NCBI GenBank assembly: GCA_913774955.1 | Contig: CAJYKV010000028.1 | Coordinates: forward strand, 1-64,000 | Direction of reading: 5' to 3' | Length of the DNA stretch: 64,000 nt | From: an uncultured Acidovorax sp. | GTDB lineage: Bacteria > Pseudomonadota > Gammaproteobacteria > Burkholderiales > Burkholderiaceae_C | In this document: positions 52,846 through 62,352 of the stretch, in pieces | How positions within the stretch are numbered: the stretch's first letter is position 1 | How the letters are laid out: every line of letters starts with the position of its first letter | Position numbers and translations under genes: made by a program | The notes under the pieces: model-generated | What the model was told of the DNA's origin: nothing | What the model saw: the letters and a program-made list of their open reading frames with translations, nothing else | The model's database searches: none

Positions 52846-55038
52846 TCAGAAGAAGTAGGTCAGGCCCACGCTGAAGTTGCGCGGCAGCGAGGGCGAGACC
52901 ACGTTGGCGTTGATCGCGCCGTCGTAGTAGGCCCGGTCGAACACGTTCTTCACGCCGGCGGTGATGCGGTAGCTGGGCCCGGTGTAGCCGACGGAGAGGT
53001 CCACCACCGTGTAGGCGGGCAGGGAGAACGGATAGGAGCCGACCTGCCGGGTCACGTGGCGGGCGCCCGCGCCCAGTGTGAGCTGCGGCATCTGCGGCAG
53101 CTGGTAGGTGGCCCACAGCGCGAACGTGCTGCGGGGCGTCAGGTTGAGCGGCTTGCCGACGATGGCGGCGTTGTTGTCGCGCGTGACCTCCGAATCGGTG
53201 TAGGTATAGGCGCCGGTGAGCTTCCAGTGGCGCTGCAGCTCGGCGCCCACTTCCAGCTCCAGCCCGCGGGCACGCTGCGCGCCGGTCTGCACCTGGAAGG
53301 TGGCGTTCACCGGGTCGGCGGTGGTGACGTTGCTGCGCTTCAGATCGAAGAGGGCCAGCGAGCCGGTGACGCTGTGGTCGGGGGCTTCGTACTTCAGGCC
53401 GGTCTCCCACTGCTTGCCGGTTTCCGGAACGAACGGCGCACCCGAGAAGCTGGTGCCGGGCACGGGCAGGAACGATTCGCCGTAGCTGGCGTAGGCGGCC
53501 CAGCCGGGCACGAACTCGTACACCACGCCGGCGGACAGCGTCGTGGCCGAATCCTTCTGCCGTGTCTTCTGCCGGGCGATGCGGTTGTCGATGGTGTTGG
53601 TGGACCAATCGCGGCGAAGGCCGGCCAGGACGGTCCACTGCGGCGTGAGCTTGATCTGGTCCTGCGCATAGAGGCCGGCCACGGTGAGCCGCTCGGGCGC
53701 GTCGATCGTCAGCCCCGTGGGACAGCGCGCCGCCACGCCGTACACCGGGTTGAACAGGTCCATCGGCGCGATGCTGCAGGTGCGGCGGCCCAGCCAGTTC
53801 TTGCCGGTGCGTGCGTCCAGCCCGGCCACCAGCTGGTGCTGCACGCCGAGGGCTGCGAACTTCGCCAGCACCGAGGTGTCGGTGGCCAGCATGTCGTCGT
53901 CCATGTATTGGCGCGTGGCGGTGCGGTTCTGCAGGCGCTGGTTCGATTGCAGCGTGGAGTTGGCGACGAGGTTGCCGGTGCCGCCTTCTGTCTCGTAGCG
54001 CACGTTCTGGCGCAGCGTGAGTGCGGGCGAGAACCGGTGCTCCAGCGCATAGCCCAGCGACTTGGTTTCGATGTCGTAGCCGCCGAAGCCCGGGTCGCCC
54101 GTGTAGAGCGTGCGCCGCACCGGGCCGTTGCGGTTGGGCAGCACCGTGCCGTAGGGCGTGACGCCCTGCTGGCGCATCCACTGGCTCTGGTTGTAGGTGG
54201 CGAAGACCACCAGATCGGTCTGCGGTCCCAGGTCCAGCGACAGGGAGGGCGCGATCCAGCGGTCGCGGCGGTAGATGAAATCGGTCGGGTCGTCGCTGTT
54301 GGCGACCTGCGCGTTGATGCGGAACGCCGCCTTGCCGGACTCGTTCAGCGGCCGGTTCAGGTCCGCCTGCAGCGTGCGCTGGCCGAAGCTGCCCACCTCC
54401 ACGCCGATTTCGGTGAGCGCCTCGCGCTTGGGCCGCTTGCTCACCGCGTTGACGATGCCGCCGGGCTGCACCTGGCCGTAGAGCACCGATGCAGCGCCCT
54501 TGAGCACCTCGAAGCGCTCGTAGCCGTAGGGGTTCAAGCGCGTCCACATGCCGGCGCTCTGCACCAGCCCGTCGATCAGCACGGACTCGGTGGAGCGGAA
54601 GCCCCGGATGTTGAGGTCGTCCACGCCGCGGCGCCCGAAGTTCACGGGGCTCACGCCCGCCACGGTCTGCAGCGCCTGCTGCAGGTTGGTGATCTGGCGC
54701 GACTCCATCTGCTCGCGCGTCACCACGCCGACCGATTGCGGCGTCTCCAGCCGGCGCATCGGCATCTTGCCGGCCGTCTGTGCCTCCACGGGGGCGAAAC
54801 CCACGTCCTTCTCGGTGCCGGCGTTGATGCGCACTTCCTGCAATTGCGCAGGGGACTGCGCGGTGCCGTCCGCGGCAGCGCCGGCCTGGGCGAACGCGGC
54901 CTGCGAGAGGCACAGTGCCAGCGGGGTGAGGGCGCAGCAGCCCAGGCGGAATGCGGAAGAAGAGGAACGGGCAGCAAAGCCTGGCGAAGCGATGCCAGCG
55001 GCGCGCGGAAACGCTGCGCCGGTACGGGGGTGGATCAT
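52846..55038 (-). CDS. TonB-dependent siderophore receptor
   Basis: A 730-residue outer-membrane protein. The signal sequence (1-51) ends at AFAQA. The plug domain (about 85-210) has ETPQSVGVVTREQMESRQI, NIRGFRSTESVLIDGL and LYGQVQPGGIVNAVSKRP, diagnostic of ferric-siderophore receptors. The 22-stranded barrel ends NFSVGLTYFF with the terminal Phe. A TonB box may be QLQEVRINA. The siderophore type is not evident. A Fur-like box lies about 80 bases upstream. The Cys pair in GRRTCSIAP and AARCPTG may form a loop disulfide. Confidence 0.94.
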   Translation of the reverse strand: MIHPRTGAAFPRAAGIASPGFAARSSSSAFRLGCCALTPLALCLSQAAFAQAGAAADGTAQSPAQLQEVRINAGTEKDVGFAPVEAQTAGKMPMRRLETPQSVGVVTREQMESRQITNLQQALQTVAGVSPVNFGRRGVDDLNIRGFRSTESVLIDGLVQSAGMWTRLNPYGYERFEVLKGAASVLYGQVQPGGIVNAVSKRPKREALTEIGVEVGSFGQRTLQADLNRPLNESGKAAFRINAQVANSDDPTDFIYRRDRWIAPSLSLDLGPQTDLVVFATYNQSQWMRQQGVTPYGTVLPNRNGPVRRTLYTGDPGFGGYDIETKSLGYALEHRFSPALTLRQNVRYETEGGTGNLVANSTLQSNQRLQNRTATRQYMDDDMLATDTSVLAKFAALGVQHQLVAGLDARTGKNWLGRRTCSIAPMDLFNPVYGVAARCPTGLTIDAPERLTVAGLYAQDQIKLTPQWTVLAGLRRDWSTNTIDNRIARQKTRQKDSATTLSAGVVYEFVPGWAAYASYGESFLPVPGTSFSGAPFVPETGKQWETGLKYEAPDHSVTGSLALFDLKRSNVTTADPVNATFQVQTGAQRARGLELEVGAELQRHWKLTGAYTYTDSEVTRDNNAAIVGKPLNLTPRSTFALWATYQLPQMPQLTLGAGARHVTRQVGSYPFSLPAYTVVDLSVGYTGPSYRITAGVKNVFDRAYYDGAINANVVSPSLPRNFSVGLTYFF

Positions 55039-55118
55039 GGAACGGCAGAAAGAAGCGATGCCGCACCGGTGCAGGAAGCATCCCGGAGTCCAGTGAAGCG
55101 TCAGAGCTATAAATTTTT

Positions 55119-55137
55119 TTGAGAATAATTCGTATTT
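55119..55137 (-). promoter_or_regulatory. Fur-like iron box upstream of the siderophore receptor
   Basis: TTGAGAATAATTCGTATTT is a good partial match to the Fur box core (GAGAATaATTCtcAT pattern), inside an AT-rich patch (55109-55146) in otherwise GC-rich DNA, about 80 bases before the receptor start. It implies repression by Fur with iron. Confidence 0.65.
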
Positions 55138-55229
55138 AACTTTATGTAAAGACGGTCGAGCACGATTTTCCGCAGCCTGCGGGCTGGACCATGGAAGTCC
55201 GCGGCTCCGGCGCCCACGGGCGCGGGGCG

Positions 55230-57479
55230 TCAGCGGCCCTGTTCCTGCAGCAGCAGCGCCAGCGTGGAGAGTGCGTTCAGCAGGGGCCCACGGTCGGGCG
55301 AACGCCATTGCGCGGGCAGGGCATCGAGCAGCGCCGCGCCGCGTTCCAGGCCCGCCTGCCGCAGCCGCCGCGCCTGCGCGTGCGCCCACGCGTCCATCCC
55401 GCCCGGTTGGTGGCGCAGCCCGCGGCGCAGGCAGTGGATCAGCCATTGCCGGGTCTCGCCGATGAGGGCCCGCAGCACGCCGCTTGTCTCCGTGGCGGTG
55501 CGCAGGGCCAGCGGCTGCGCGGCGGGCGCCTCGATCTGCGGCACCACGGCGCGCTGATCGGTGAGCAGCGCGAGCGGTTGCATTACCGCTTCGCCGTGGC
55601 GCAGCGCCACGGGGCCCGCGACGGCGCGCAGAGCGCCCCATTCCCCGGCCAGCGCGCGCGCCAGCGCATCCACCGCGCCAGGGGCCGCCGCGCGGTGCGG
55701 CAGGGCCAGGTGCAGCGCGGGTGCCGGGGCGTCGCATCCACCCGCGTCCGCGCAGGACGCCCGCACGATGCGGGCATGCAGCACCTGCGTGGACGCATCC
55801 CATTCGCAGTCCTCCACCTGCATGCCGCCGAAGGCCAGCACGTGCAGCGATCCGTCCGCACCCCCGGCCGCGCCCGTGGCCGCGAGGCGCGGGCGCACGA
55901 AGTCCGGCAGGGTGGTGCGCAGGCGTTCCACCAGGGCCTGCACGCTGCCTTGCCGCAGCGGCGGCGCGAGATCGTCCCAGGCCGTGGGCGACAGCGGCAT
56001 CACGCCCGTCTGGCGCGCGCCGGAGCCGATGTCGATGGCCCCGTTGGCGCGGCGCGTCGCCGTCTTGGTGATGACCTGTCCCGCCGCGATCTGCCGCAGC
56101 GGGAACCCCGCCACGCGGCGCGAGGAAAGGACCTGCGCGGGCTCGCCTTGGCCGCGCGGCCACTGGCGTTCCAGCACCGTCACGGTCTGCGTGTCCGGAT
56201 CGGCGAACAGCACGCTGGCGCCCTCGGCCGTGTCGTCGGCCCAGAGCGCCGCACCCAGCGACACGAGCTTGAGGTGGTCCAGCGCCACCTCGCCCTGCAC
56301 GCCGATGCCCAGGATCTGGCTCGCATGCAGCGGCGGGCGGGCGGCATCCGGCGGCAGGTCCGCGGCCTCTTCGGCGTGCGCCGCGGCGCGGGGCCGCGCC
56401 CACAGTTCTGCCGCCACCTGCAGCGTGCGCGCGGGGTCGTCGCGGCTGCTGCGCGCCTGCTGCGATCGCAGCAGCAGCGACAGCTCGGCGAGGCCGTCGT
56501 CGACCCAGCGCCAGCCCAGCGCCTGCGCCCGGGTCCGCACGGCCGCGAAACGGGCGTCCAGCGCCAAGGGGGGCTGCGAGGTGCCATCGAGCCACAGCGC
56601 CAGCAGCAGGCCGTCGAGGGCATCGCGCAGCTGCGCGGCCTCTGCGGAGCGCAGCCGGCCGGGGGGGGCAGCGGGCTCCGCGGCCGCCGGGCCCTTCTCC
56701 GCCTTCGTGTCCGCCCCCGTTTCCGGCGTGGTGCCACCGCCTCGCGCAGGGGCTGGCAATGCCGGCCCGCGCGCCGGCACCTCCACCATGGCGTCGTCAC
56801 CCCCCGCTGGCAATTCGCCCGCCGCCCGGAAGGCCCAGACCGCGACCACGACGTGGGCGCAGCCGCTGCCCTGCTGGCAGTCGCAGCGTGCGTGCGCCAG
56901 CGAGCTGCGCGAGAAAAAGCGCACCGTGCACATCGGCAGCCGCGCCGCCGGAGGCACCGAAGGGCCGTGCCAGGGCTGCACCGCCACCACGGGCCGCGAG
57001 GCCGCCAGTCGCGTGGCCTGCTCCATCACCGAGGGCGTGATGCTGGCCGCCACCATCGCATCGTCGAAATGGGCCGGGCTCCAGGGGCCTTCGGCAGCGG
57101 CCGGAGGAGCCACCGATGTGGCCGGCGCGGCGCCGGGCTCGCCACCGCCGGCTTCGGTTCCGGCCCCGGTGCCGGCTGCAGCCTCCGCGGCACGGACCTG
57201 CTGCTGGTAGGCCAGCACCAGCATCACGCGGTGCCGGCACATGCCGCTGGCCGCGCAGGTGCAGGCGGCGTCCCGCAGCGTGCGGCCGGGCGGCAGGCGC
57301 GTGCATGCGCCATCGGAAAACTCCGCAACCACCGTGCCGTCGGCTTCCGTCGCGAGCCGGGGCAGCAGGCCCGCAGCCACGTCCTTCTGCGCGCGCTTCA
57401 CGAACCCCGCATTGGCCAGGGCCGCGAGCGCCTCGGGCGTGAGTTCGAGCAGATCGGCCCGGAGCGCGGCGCCGCTCAT
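55230..57479 (-). CDS. yehQ: Double SWIM zinc-finger protein (YehQ-like)
   Basis: A 749-residue protein. Two SWIM motifs are present: C73-x-C75-x5-C81-x-H83 and C199-x-C201-x5-C207-x-H209, separated by an Ala/Gly/Pro-rich stretch. The rest is helical with no enzyme motif I recognise. SWIM domains bind zinc and contact DNA or proteins. It is the last gene of a cluster arranged as E. coli yehL-yehM-yehP-yehQ; the symbol is by position and domain. Its start overlaps the vWA stop by four bases (ATGA). Confidence 0.85.
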   Translation of the reverse strand: MSGAALRADLLELTPEALAALANAGFVKRAQKDVAAGLLPRLATEADGTVVAEFSDGACTRLPPGRTLRDAACTCAASGMCRHRVMLVLAYQQQVRAAEAAAGTGAGTEAGGGEPGAAPATSVAPPAAAEGPWSPAHFDDAMVAASITPSVMEQATRLAASRPVVAVQPWHGPSVPPAARLPMCTVRFFSRSSLAHARCDCQQGSGCAHVVVAVWAFRAAGELPAGGDDAMVEVPARGPALPAPARGGGTTPETGADTKAEKGPAAAEPAAPPGRLRSAEAAQLRDALDGLLLALWLDGTSQPPLALDARFAAVRTRAQALGWRWVDDGLAELSLLLRSQQARSSRDDPARTLQVAAELWARPRAAAHAEEAADLPPDAARPPLHASQILGIGVQGEVALDHLKLVSLGAALWADDTAEGASVLFADPDTQTVTVLERQWPRGQGEPAQVLSSRRVAGFPLRQIAAGQVITKTATRRANGAIDIGSGARQTGVMPLSPTAWDDLAPPLRQGSVQALVERLRTTLPDFVRPRLAATGAAGGADGSLHVLAFGGMQVEDCEWDASTQVLHARIVRASCADAGGCDAPAPALHLALPHRAAAPGAVDALARALAGEWGALRAVAGPVALRHGEAVMQPLALLTDQRAVVPQIEAPAAQPLALRTATETSGVLRALIGETRQWLIHCLRRGLRHQPGGMDAWAHAQARRLRQAGLERGAALLDALPAQWRSPDRGPLLNALSTLALLLQEQGR

Positions 57480-58600
57480 GCCTGCACCTTCTCGGCCAGC
57501 CAGGCCGCGAGCTGGCCCGGCGTCATCGCGCCCACCTGCGCGCCCTCGCGCACGAGCCGCGCGGCCATCTCCCGGTCGTAGGCGGGTTCGGCCTGCGCGT
57601 CGAGCGCGGCCAGGCCCAGCACTTTCGCGCCCGCGCCGGTCAGCGCCTTCACGCGGCGCACCAGTTCGCCCGGGTCGCCGCCTTCGTAGAAATCGCTCAC
57701 CAGCACGACGATGGTGCGCGCGGGGTGGGCCACCAGCGATTGCGCATAGCCCACGGCCTTGGCGATGTCGGTGCCGCCGCCCAGCTGCACCTTCATGAGC
57801 AGCTCCACCGGATCGGACACATCGGCCGTGAGGTCCACCACCTGCGTGTCGAAGGCCACCAGCCGCGTGCGCATGCCCGGCAGTTGCCACAGGCAGGCGG
57901 CCATCACCGCGCTGTGGATGACGGAGTCGACCATCGAGCCGCTCTGGTCGATGAGCAGGAGGATGTCCCACGGCTCGGCATGCCGGCGCGTGCGGCTCAC
58001 GAACACGGGCCGCTCCAGGTAGAGCCTGCCGCGCGCCGGGTCCCAGCGGCGCAGGTTGGCCGCGAGCGTCCGCCGGAAGTCGAAGTTGCGCGCCACTTTC
58101 AGGCGCGAGCGCCGGCGCCGGTCGCGGCTGCCGCCGAAGGCCTGCCGCACTTCGGTCGCGAGCTTTTCCATGATGCGCCGCACGACCTCGGCGACCAGCC
58201 GGCGCGCGGCGGCGAGCACGTCGGGGTTCATCAGGTGCTTGGTGTGCAGCACCGCGCGCAGCAGCGATTCCGACGGCTCGATGCGTTCCAGCACGTCGAG
58301 GTTCGTGACGACCTCGTCGATGCCGTAGCGCTCTACCGCATCGCGCTCCAGGCGCTCGATCACTTCCCTGGGAAAGAGCGTGTGGATGGCGTTGATCCAG
58401 TCCGGCGTGCTCAGCGCCGAGGGGCCCAGGCCGGCGCTGCGCTCGCCGCGTTCGGCCCTGTCGCCATCGCGGCCGTAGAGCCATTCGAGGGCCGCGTCGG
58501 CCGCCCGCGCGGCCTCGCCCAGCGCACCGCAGGACGGCTCGGCCGGCTCGCCGAGCAGCAGGCGCCAGCGTTGCAGGGGGTCGGGGATCGAGAGGGTCAT
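57476..58600 (-). CDS. yehP: von Willebrand factor A protein (YehP-like)
   Basis: A 374-residue protein. The N-terminal 200 residues are helical and basic (RRRRSRLKVARNFDFRRTL). The vWA domain (about 210-360) has a full MIDAS: D218-Q-S220-G-S222, Thr in GGGTDIAKAV and Asp in VVLVSDFYEGGD. It is the adaptor partner expected for the MoxR-type ATPase two genes upstream. Both ends overlap neighbours by four bases (ATGA). Confidence 0.9.
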   Translation of the reverse strand: MTLSIPDPLQRWRLLLGEPAEPSCGALGEAARAADAALEWLYGRDGDRAERGERSAGLGPSALSTPDWINAIHTLFPREVIERLERDAVERYGIDEVVTNLDVLERIEPSESLLRAVLHTKHLMNPDVLAAARRLVAEVVRRIMEKLATEVRQAFGGSRDRRRRSRLKVARNFDFRRTLAANLRRWDPARGRLYLERPVFVSRTRRHAEPWDILLLIDQSGSMVDSVIHSAVMAACLWQLPGMRTRLVAFDTQVVDLTADVSDPVELLMKVQLGGGTDIAKAVGYAQSLVAHPARTIVVLVSDFYEGGDPGELVRRVKALTGAGAKVLGLAALDAQAEPAYDREMAARLVREGAQVGAMTPGQLAAWLAEKVQA

Positions 58601-61164
58601 GCAGGAGCTCCGGTGCCGGCGTGGATGCCCCACGCCGCCAGTCGCGCCGCCGCGGCCGCTTCGGCGGCGCGGGCGCGCGCGATGTCTTCGGCGGTGAAAC
58701 CGCCGGCCTGCGCGGCGGTGAGCGCGCGGCGCGGCAGATGCTGCGCGCCGTGCAGCGCGAGCACCTGCCCGGCCAGATCGCCGCGCTCGCGCGGCGGCAG
58801 CCAGGCGAAGGCGGCGCGCAGGGCGGGCAGCGCCTGCACGAAGGTGTCGTCGTCGAGTGCGCGCACGCGGCGGTCCATGGCGGCGGCGAACGCCGGTTCG
58901 GTGGCCAGCACCTCGCGCGCGAGCGCCAGCAGGCCGGCGAGCGCGTCGCCCAGGGTGGCCGCGGTCATGGCGCCGAGCAGGTCCATGGCTTCAGGGATGC
59001 CGTTGCCGGGATGCGTGCCGCCATCGGCGGCGCCATCACTATCGCTGGCATCGCCTTCTCCACCGGCAGCGGAGGTACCGCCTGCGAGCGCCAGCACCGC
59101 GCCGAGCGCCGCCCCCCGGCTGACCGGCGCGGCCTGCGGATCGGCCGCCTTGCGCCGCCAAACGGCGACGGCGCGCGCGGGTTCCAGCGAGAGCGGCGCC
59201 GGGGCGCCGTCGCGCAGGTCCGCCAGCGTGTCCGCCACGATGCGGTGCAGGGCCCGGTGGCCGCGCAGATGGTCTTCCACGTCGGCGGGGGCGACGGCCG
59301 CGGGGGCTTCCAGCAGCCAGAGCGCGCGGTCGAAGCCCGCCTCCACCACCACGCGCAGCACGGGCGCATCGGCCATGCCGAGCACCTGCCCGTGCCGCAG
59401 CAGCGTATGCAAGACGCCCAGCGCCGGCGCCAGGGCGTCGAAGCGCGGCTCCTGCGCGATCGCCGCGCCGATGTCCCGCAGCAGCCCCGCGCTCAGGGCC
59501 GCCAGGCCCGCCCAGGCCGCGCGTTGCAGGCCCTCCGCCAGCGGGGCGATACGGCCCCGGGCCTGCCGCAGGTCGTCCTCCAGCCGCGCGCGGGCCGCGT
59601 CGGCCAGCGTCGCGCCCCAGGCGCCGGCTTCGATCAGCGCCGCCTGCTGTTCCAGGGGTTCGCTCAGGGCCCAGGTTTCCAGGCGCTCGCCGGACATCGC
59701 CTGCGCCGGGCCGGCGGTGCGCACCACGCCCGGCAGGTGCAGCAGGGCCAGCCGGTGCAGGATGCGGCTGCGCGCGCGGTCTTCGTCCTGCTGCAGATCG
59801 AGCCGGACGGTGCCGCGCAGCACGAGGCCGTGCGCCGCCAGTTCCGCGTGCAGTGCCGCCACCAGCGGCGGCTGCGGCGTGCCGGACGCGAGGCGGCCCG
59901 CGGCGTCGCCGGCCAGCACGTCCATCGCCTGCACCAGCACCGGGTCGGTGCCCGCGCGCAGCGGCCCGCGGTAGGTCCATGGCAGGGGGGCGTCCAGCGC
60001 ATCCTTGACGAGCGCGCCCGCGAGCGCATCGAGCCAGTCGGAGCGCAGCGGATCACGGTGGCCGCGCAGCCGCGCGAGGCCCGTCGCCCGCGCGTGCACG
60101 GCCATCAGGTCGGCGGTGGAGGCCGGCAACCGGCGGTCGCGCAGCCGCTGCACCACGTGCCGCAGCGCCTCGCGCGCGGCACCTTCGGGGCCGTGCTCCC
60201 AGAGCCACTGGTAGTACTGCGGCGAGGGCATGCCCGAGGCATAGCCCGCGAACGCGTCGAGCCGGCGGAAGGTATAGGGCACGAGGTAGGAGCCGAAGCG
60301 CAATGGCGCGTCGGCGGACGCAGCGTGCGGCGGCTCGGCGCCGCCGCTGCCTGCACCCGCGCCGGCATTGATATCGGCATCGGCATCGGCATCGTGGGCA
60401 CCGGGCAGCGGTACCGCCGGCTCGTCCGGCGGCAGGCCGCGCCAGAGCCGTGCGAGCGCGGGCGCGTGGTAGCCGCCGCAGACCACCACCACGGGCCCCG
60501 CCCCCTGCGCCATCGCCCAGGCGATCCACCGCGCCATCATGCGTTCGCGCGCCTGGTTGCCGAGGGAGCCGGCTTCGCCATCGCCGCGCAGATGGCTGAA
60601 ATACGTGGACAGGCGCAGGGCCAGGGAGTCGACAGCGCCTTCCGCCGCCGCGTCTGCCTCCGAATGCGAATCCGTGTCCGCGGCTCCGCCGTCCTCGAAA
60701 AGATGGTCCCAGAGTGCGTCCCGGCCCTGCACCGCGAGCTTCTCCGCCAGGGCGTGCTCGTAGGCCTCGGCGCGGGCCTGGTGCTCGGCATCCGCCGCGT
60801 CGGCGTAGCGGTTCTCGAGGTGGGCGAAGGCGCCATGCCATGCGGGCAGGTCGATGAAGCGCAGCTGCGCGCCGGTCTCGCGCCCTGCCTGCAGCGCCTG
60901 CCACTCGGGCGAGTGCTCGGCGAACGGCGTCCACGATCCGCGGTGCGTATCGCCGTGCGACAGGTAGCTGTAGATCGCCACCGGCAGCCGGTGGGGCAGG
61001 GCGAGCTCATCGAGCCGGCCGTTGAAATCCGCCGGCCCCTCGACCAGCACGAAGGCCGGCCGCAGCGCGCGGATGCGCTCGGCCACGAGCCGCGCGCAGG
61101 CGGGGCTGTGGTGGCGCACGCCGAGGATGACGGGGTCGCCGCCCGGCACCGTGCGGTTCCTCAC
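58597..61164 (-). CDS. yehM: DUF5682 family protein (YehM-like)
   Basis: An 855-residue protein. The N-terminus VILGVRHHSPACARLVAERI with LVEGPADFN resembles the TraB/PrgY-like (EreA/ChaN-type) fold, which carries an HHSP and E-G-P element at its putative active site. Later motifs are AIYSYLSHGDTHRGSW, VVVVCGGYHAPAL and PSPQYYQWLWEHGPEG. The C-terminal half is helical and Ala-rich. Function is unknown; a hydrolase role is possible. The start is GTG at 61164, overlapping the ATPase stop (GTGA). A DADADADINAGAGAGSGG stretch arises from hexanucleotide repeats. Confidence 0.88.
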   Translation of the reverse strand: MRNRTVPGGDPVILGVRHHSPACARLVAERIRALRPAFVLVEGPADFNGRLDELALPHRLPVAIYSYLSHGDTHRGSWTPFAEHSPEWQALQAGRETGAQLRFIDLPAWHGAFAHLENRYADAADAEHQARAEAYEHALAEKLAVQGRDALWDHLFEDGGAADTDSHSEADAAAEGAVDSLALRLSTYFSHLRGDGEAGSLGNQARERMMARWIAWAMAQGAGPVVVVCGGYHAPALARLWRGLPPDEPAVPLPGAHDADADADINAGAGAGSGGAEPPHAASADAPLRFGSYLVPYTFRRLDAFAGYASGMPSPQYYQWLWEHGPEGAAREALRHVVQRLRDRRLPASTADLMAVHARATGLARLRGHRDPLRSDWLDALAGALVKDALDAPLPWTYRGPLRAGTDPVLVQAMDVLAGDAAGRLASGTPQPPLVAALHAELAAHGLVLRGTVRLDLQQDEDRARSRILHRLALLHLPGVVRTAGPAQAMSGERLETWALSEPLEQQAALIEAGAWGATLADAARARLEDDLRQARGRIAPLAEGLQRAAWAGLAALSAGLLRDIGAAIAQEPRFDALAPALGVLHTLLRHGQVLGMADAPVLRVVVEAGFDRALWLLEAPAAVAPADVEDHLRGHRALHRIVADTLADLRDGAPAPLSLEPARAVAVWRRKAADPQAAPVSRGAALGAVLALAGGTSAAGGEGDASDSDGAADGGTHPGNGIPEAMDLLGAMTAATLGDALAGLLALAREVLATEPAFAAAMDRRVRALDDDTFVQALPALRAAFAWLPPRERGDLAGQVLALHGAQHLPRRALTAAQAGGFTAEDIARARAAEAAAAARLAAWGIHAGTGAPA

Positions 61165-62303
61165 GGCAGCCGGTGGCGCGCTTCGTAGTACGCGCGCCAG
61201 TGCGCACCCGTGCGCTTGGCCGCCTTCTGCTCGAAGTAGCGGCGCAGCTTGGCGCGGTCGTCGGCATTGTCCTTGACCACCGTCCCGGCGATGCAGTCCA
61301 CCAGGTCGGCGGGCGAGCCCTCGCGCTGCTCCAGGAACCATGCGCGCACGCCCACGGCGTGGGCGACGTTCACGGCCTCCGCGGTGGACATCACGGCCGA
61401 GAGTCGGTCCATGGCCGCATCCGCGGGCGCGCCGCCGCGGCCATCGGCCGGTGCGCCGCGCAGGTCGCGGAAGGTGGACACCAGCAGTTCCACCACCGGC
61501 TGCGGCACGGCATGCGGAATGCCGCTCTGCGCCAGCAGCCGTGCGCTGGCGTCCTGCACCAGCGACAGCTCTCGATCGAAGTCGAGGATCGGGAACACGG
61601 TCTCGAAATCGAAACGGCGCTTGAGCGCCGCGCTCATCTCGTTCACGCCGCGGTCGCGCGTGTTGGCCGTGGCGATGATGTTGAAGCCCTCGCGCGCATA
61701 GAGCATGGCGTGCTCGCCCGCGAGCTCAGGCACCGCCATCACGCGGTCGGAGAGCATGCCCAGCAGGCAGTCCTGCACCTCCAGCGGCGCGCGCGTGATC
61801 TCTTCGAAGCGCACGATGCGCCCCTGCTGCATGCCCTGGTAGAGCGGCGCGGGCACGAGGGCGCGCGGGCTGGGCCCTTCGTTGATCAGCAGCGCGTAGT
61901 TCCAGCCGTACTTGATCTGGTCTTCGGTGATCGACGCGCCGCCCTGGATGGTCAGCGTGGAGATGCCCGAGATCGCCGTGGCGAGCAGTTCCGACAGCAG
62001 CGATTTGGCGGTGCCGGGCTCGCCCACCAGCATCAGGCCGCGGCCGGTGGCCAGGGTCACCAGCATGCGCTCGATGCCCGCCACGGGCGCGACGATCTTG
62101 GGCGCGATGCCCAACGCCGCGTCGCCGAGGAGGAAGCTGCGTGCGGCCCGCAGGCCCATCGACCAGCCCGGCGGGCGTGGGTCGGTGTCCTGGGCGCGCA
62201 GGCGCTCCAGCTCGGCGGCGTGGAGGATCTCCGCGGGCGGGCGCTGCAGCGGAGCGCCGGCCGCGGCATCGCCGGAGGGTGTCGATGTGCGGGAAGTGGC
62301 CAT
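61161..62303 (-). CDS. yehL: MoxR-like AAA+ ATPase (YehL-like)
   Basis: A 380-residue protein. Walker A is GEPGTAKS (94-101), Walker B lies in GRIVRFEEITRAPLEVQDCL and sensor 1 in FNIIATANTRDRGVNEMS; the Arg finger is in ALKRRFDFETVFPI. It is the motor of the cluster and should act on or with the vWA, DUF5682 and DUF4132 proteins. The N-terminal 45 residues are polar and variable. The DUF4132 gene ends 49 bases upstream. Confidence 0.92.
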   Translation of the reverse strand: MATSRTSTPSGDAAAGAPLQRPPAEILHAAELERLRAQDTDPRPPGWSMGLRAARSFLLGDAALGIAPKIVAPVAGIERMLVTLATGRGLMLVGEPGTAKSLLSELLATAISGISTLTIQGGASITEDQIKYGWNYALLINEGPSPRALVPAPLYQGMQQGRIVRFEEITRAPLEVQDCLLGMLSDRVMAVPELAGEHAMLYAREGFNIIATANTRDRGVNEMSAALKRRFDFETVFPILDFDRELSLVQDASARLLAQSGIPHAVPQPVVELLVSTFRDLRGAPADGRGGAPADAAMDRLSAVMSTAEAVNVAHAVGVRAWFLEQREGSPADLVDCIAGTVVKDNADDRAKLRRYFEQKAAKRTGAHWRAYYEARHRLP

Positions 62304-62352
62304 ATGGAATCGGTGTTCGGAGAAGTGGGGGAGCGGCTGCGCACGGCGCGCG

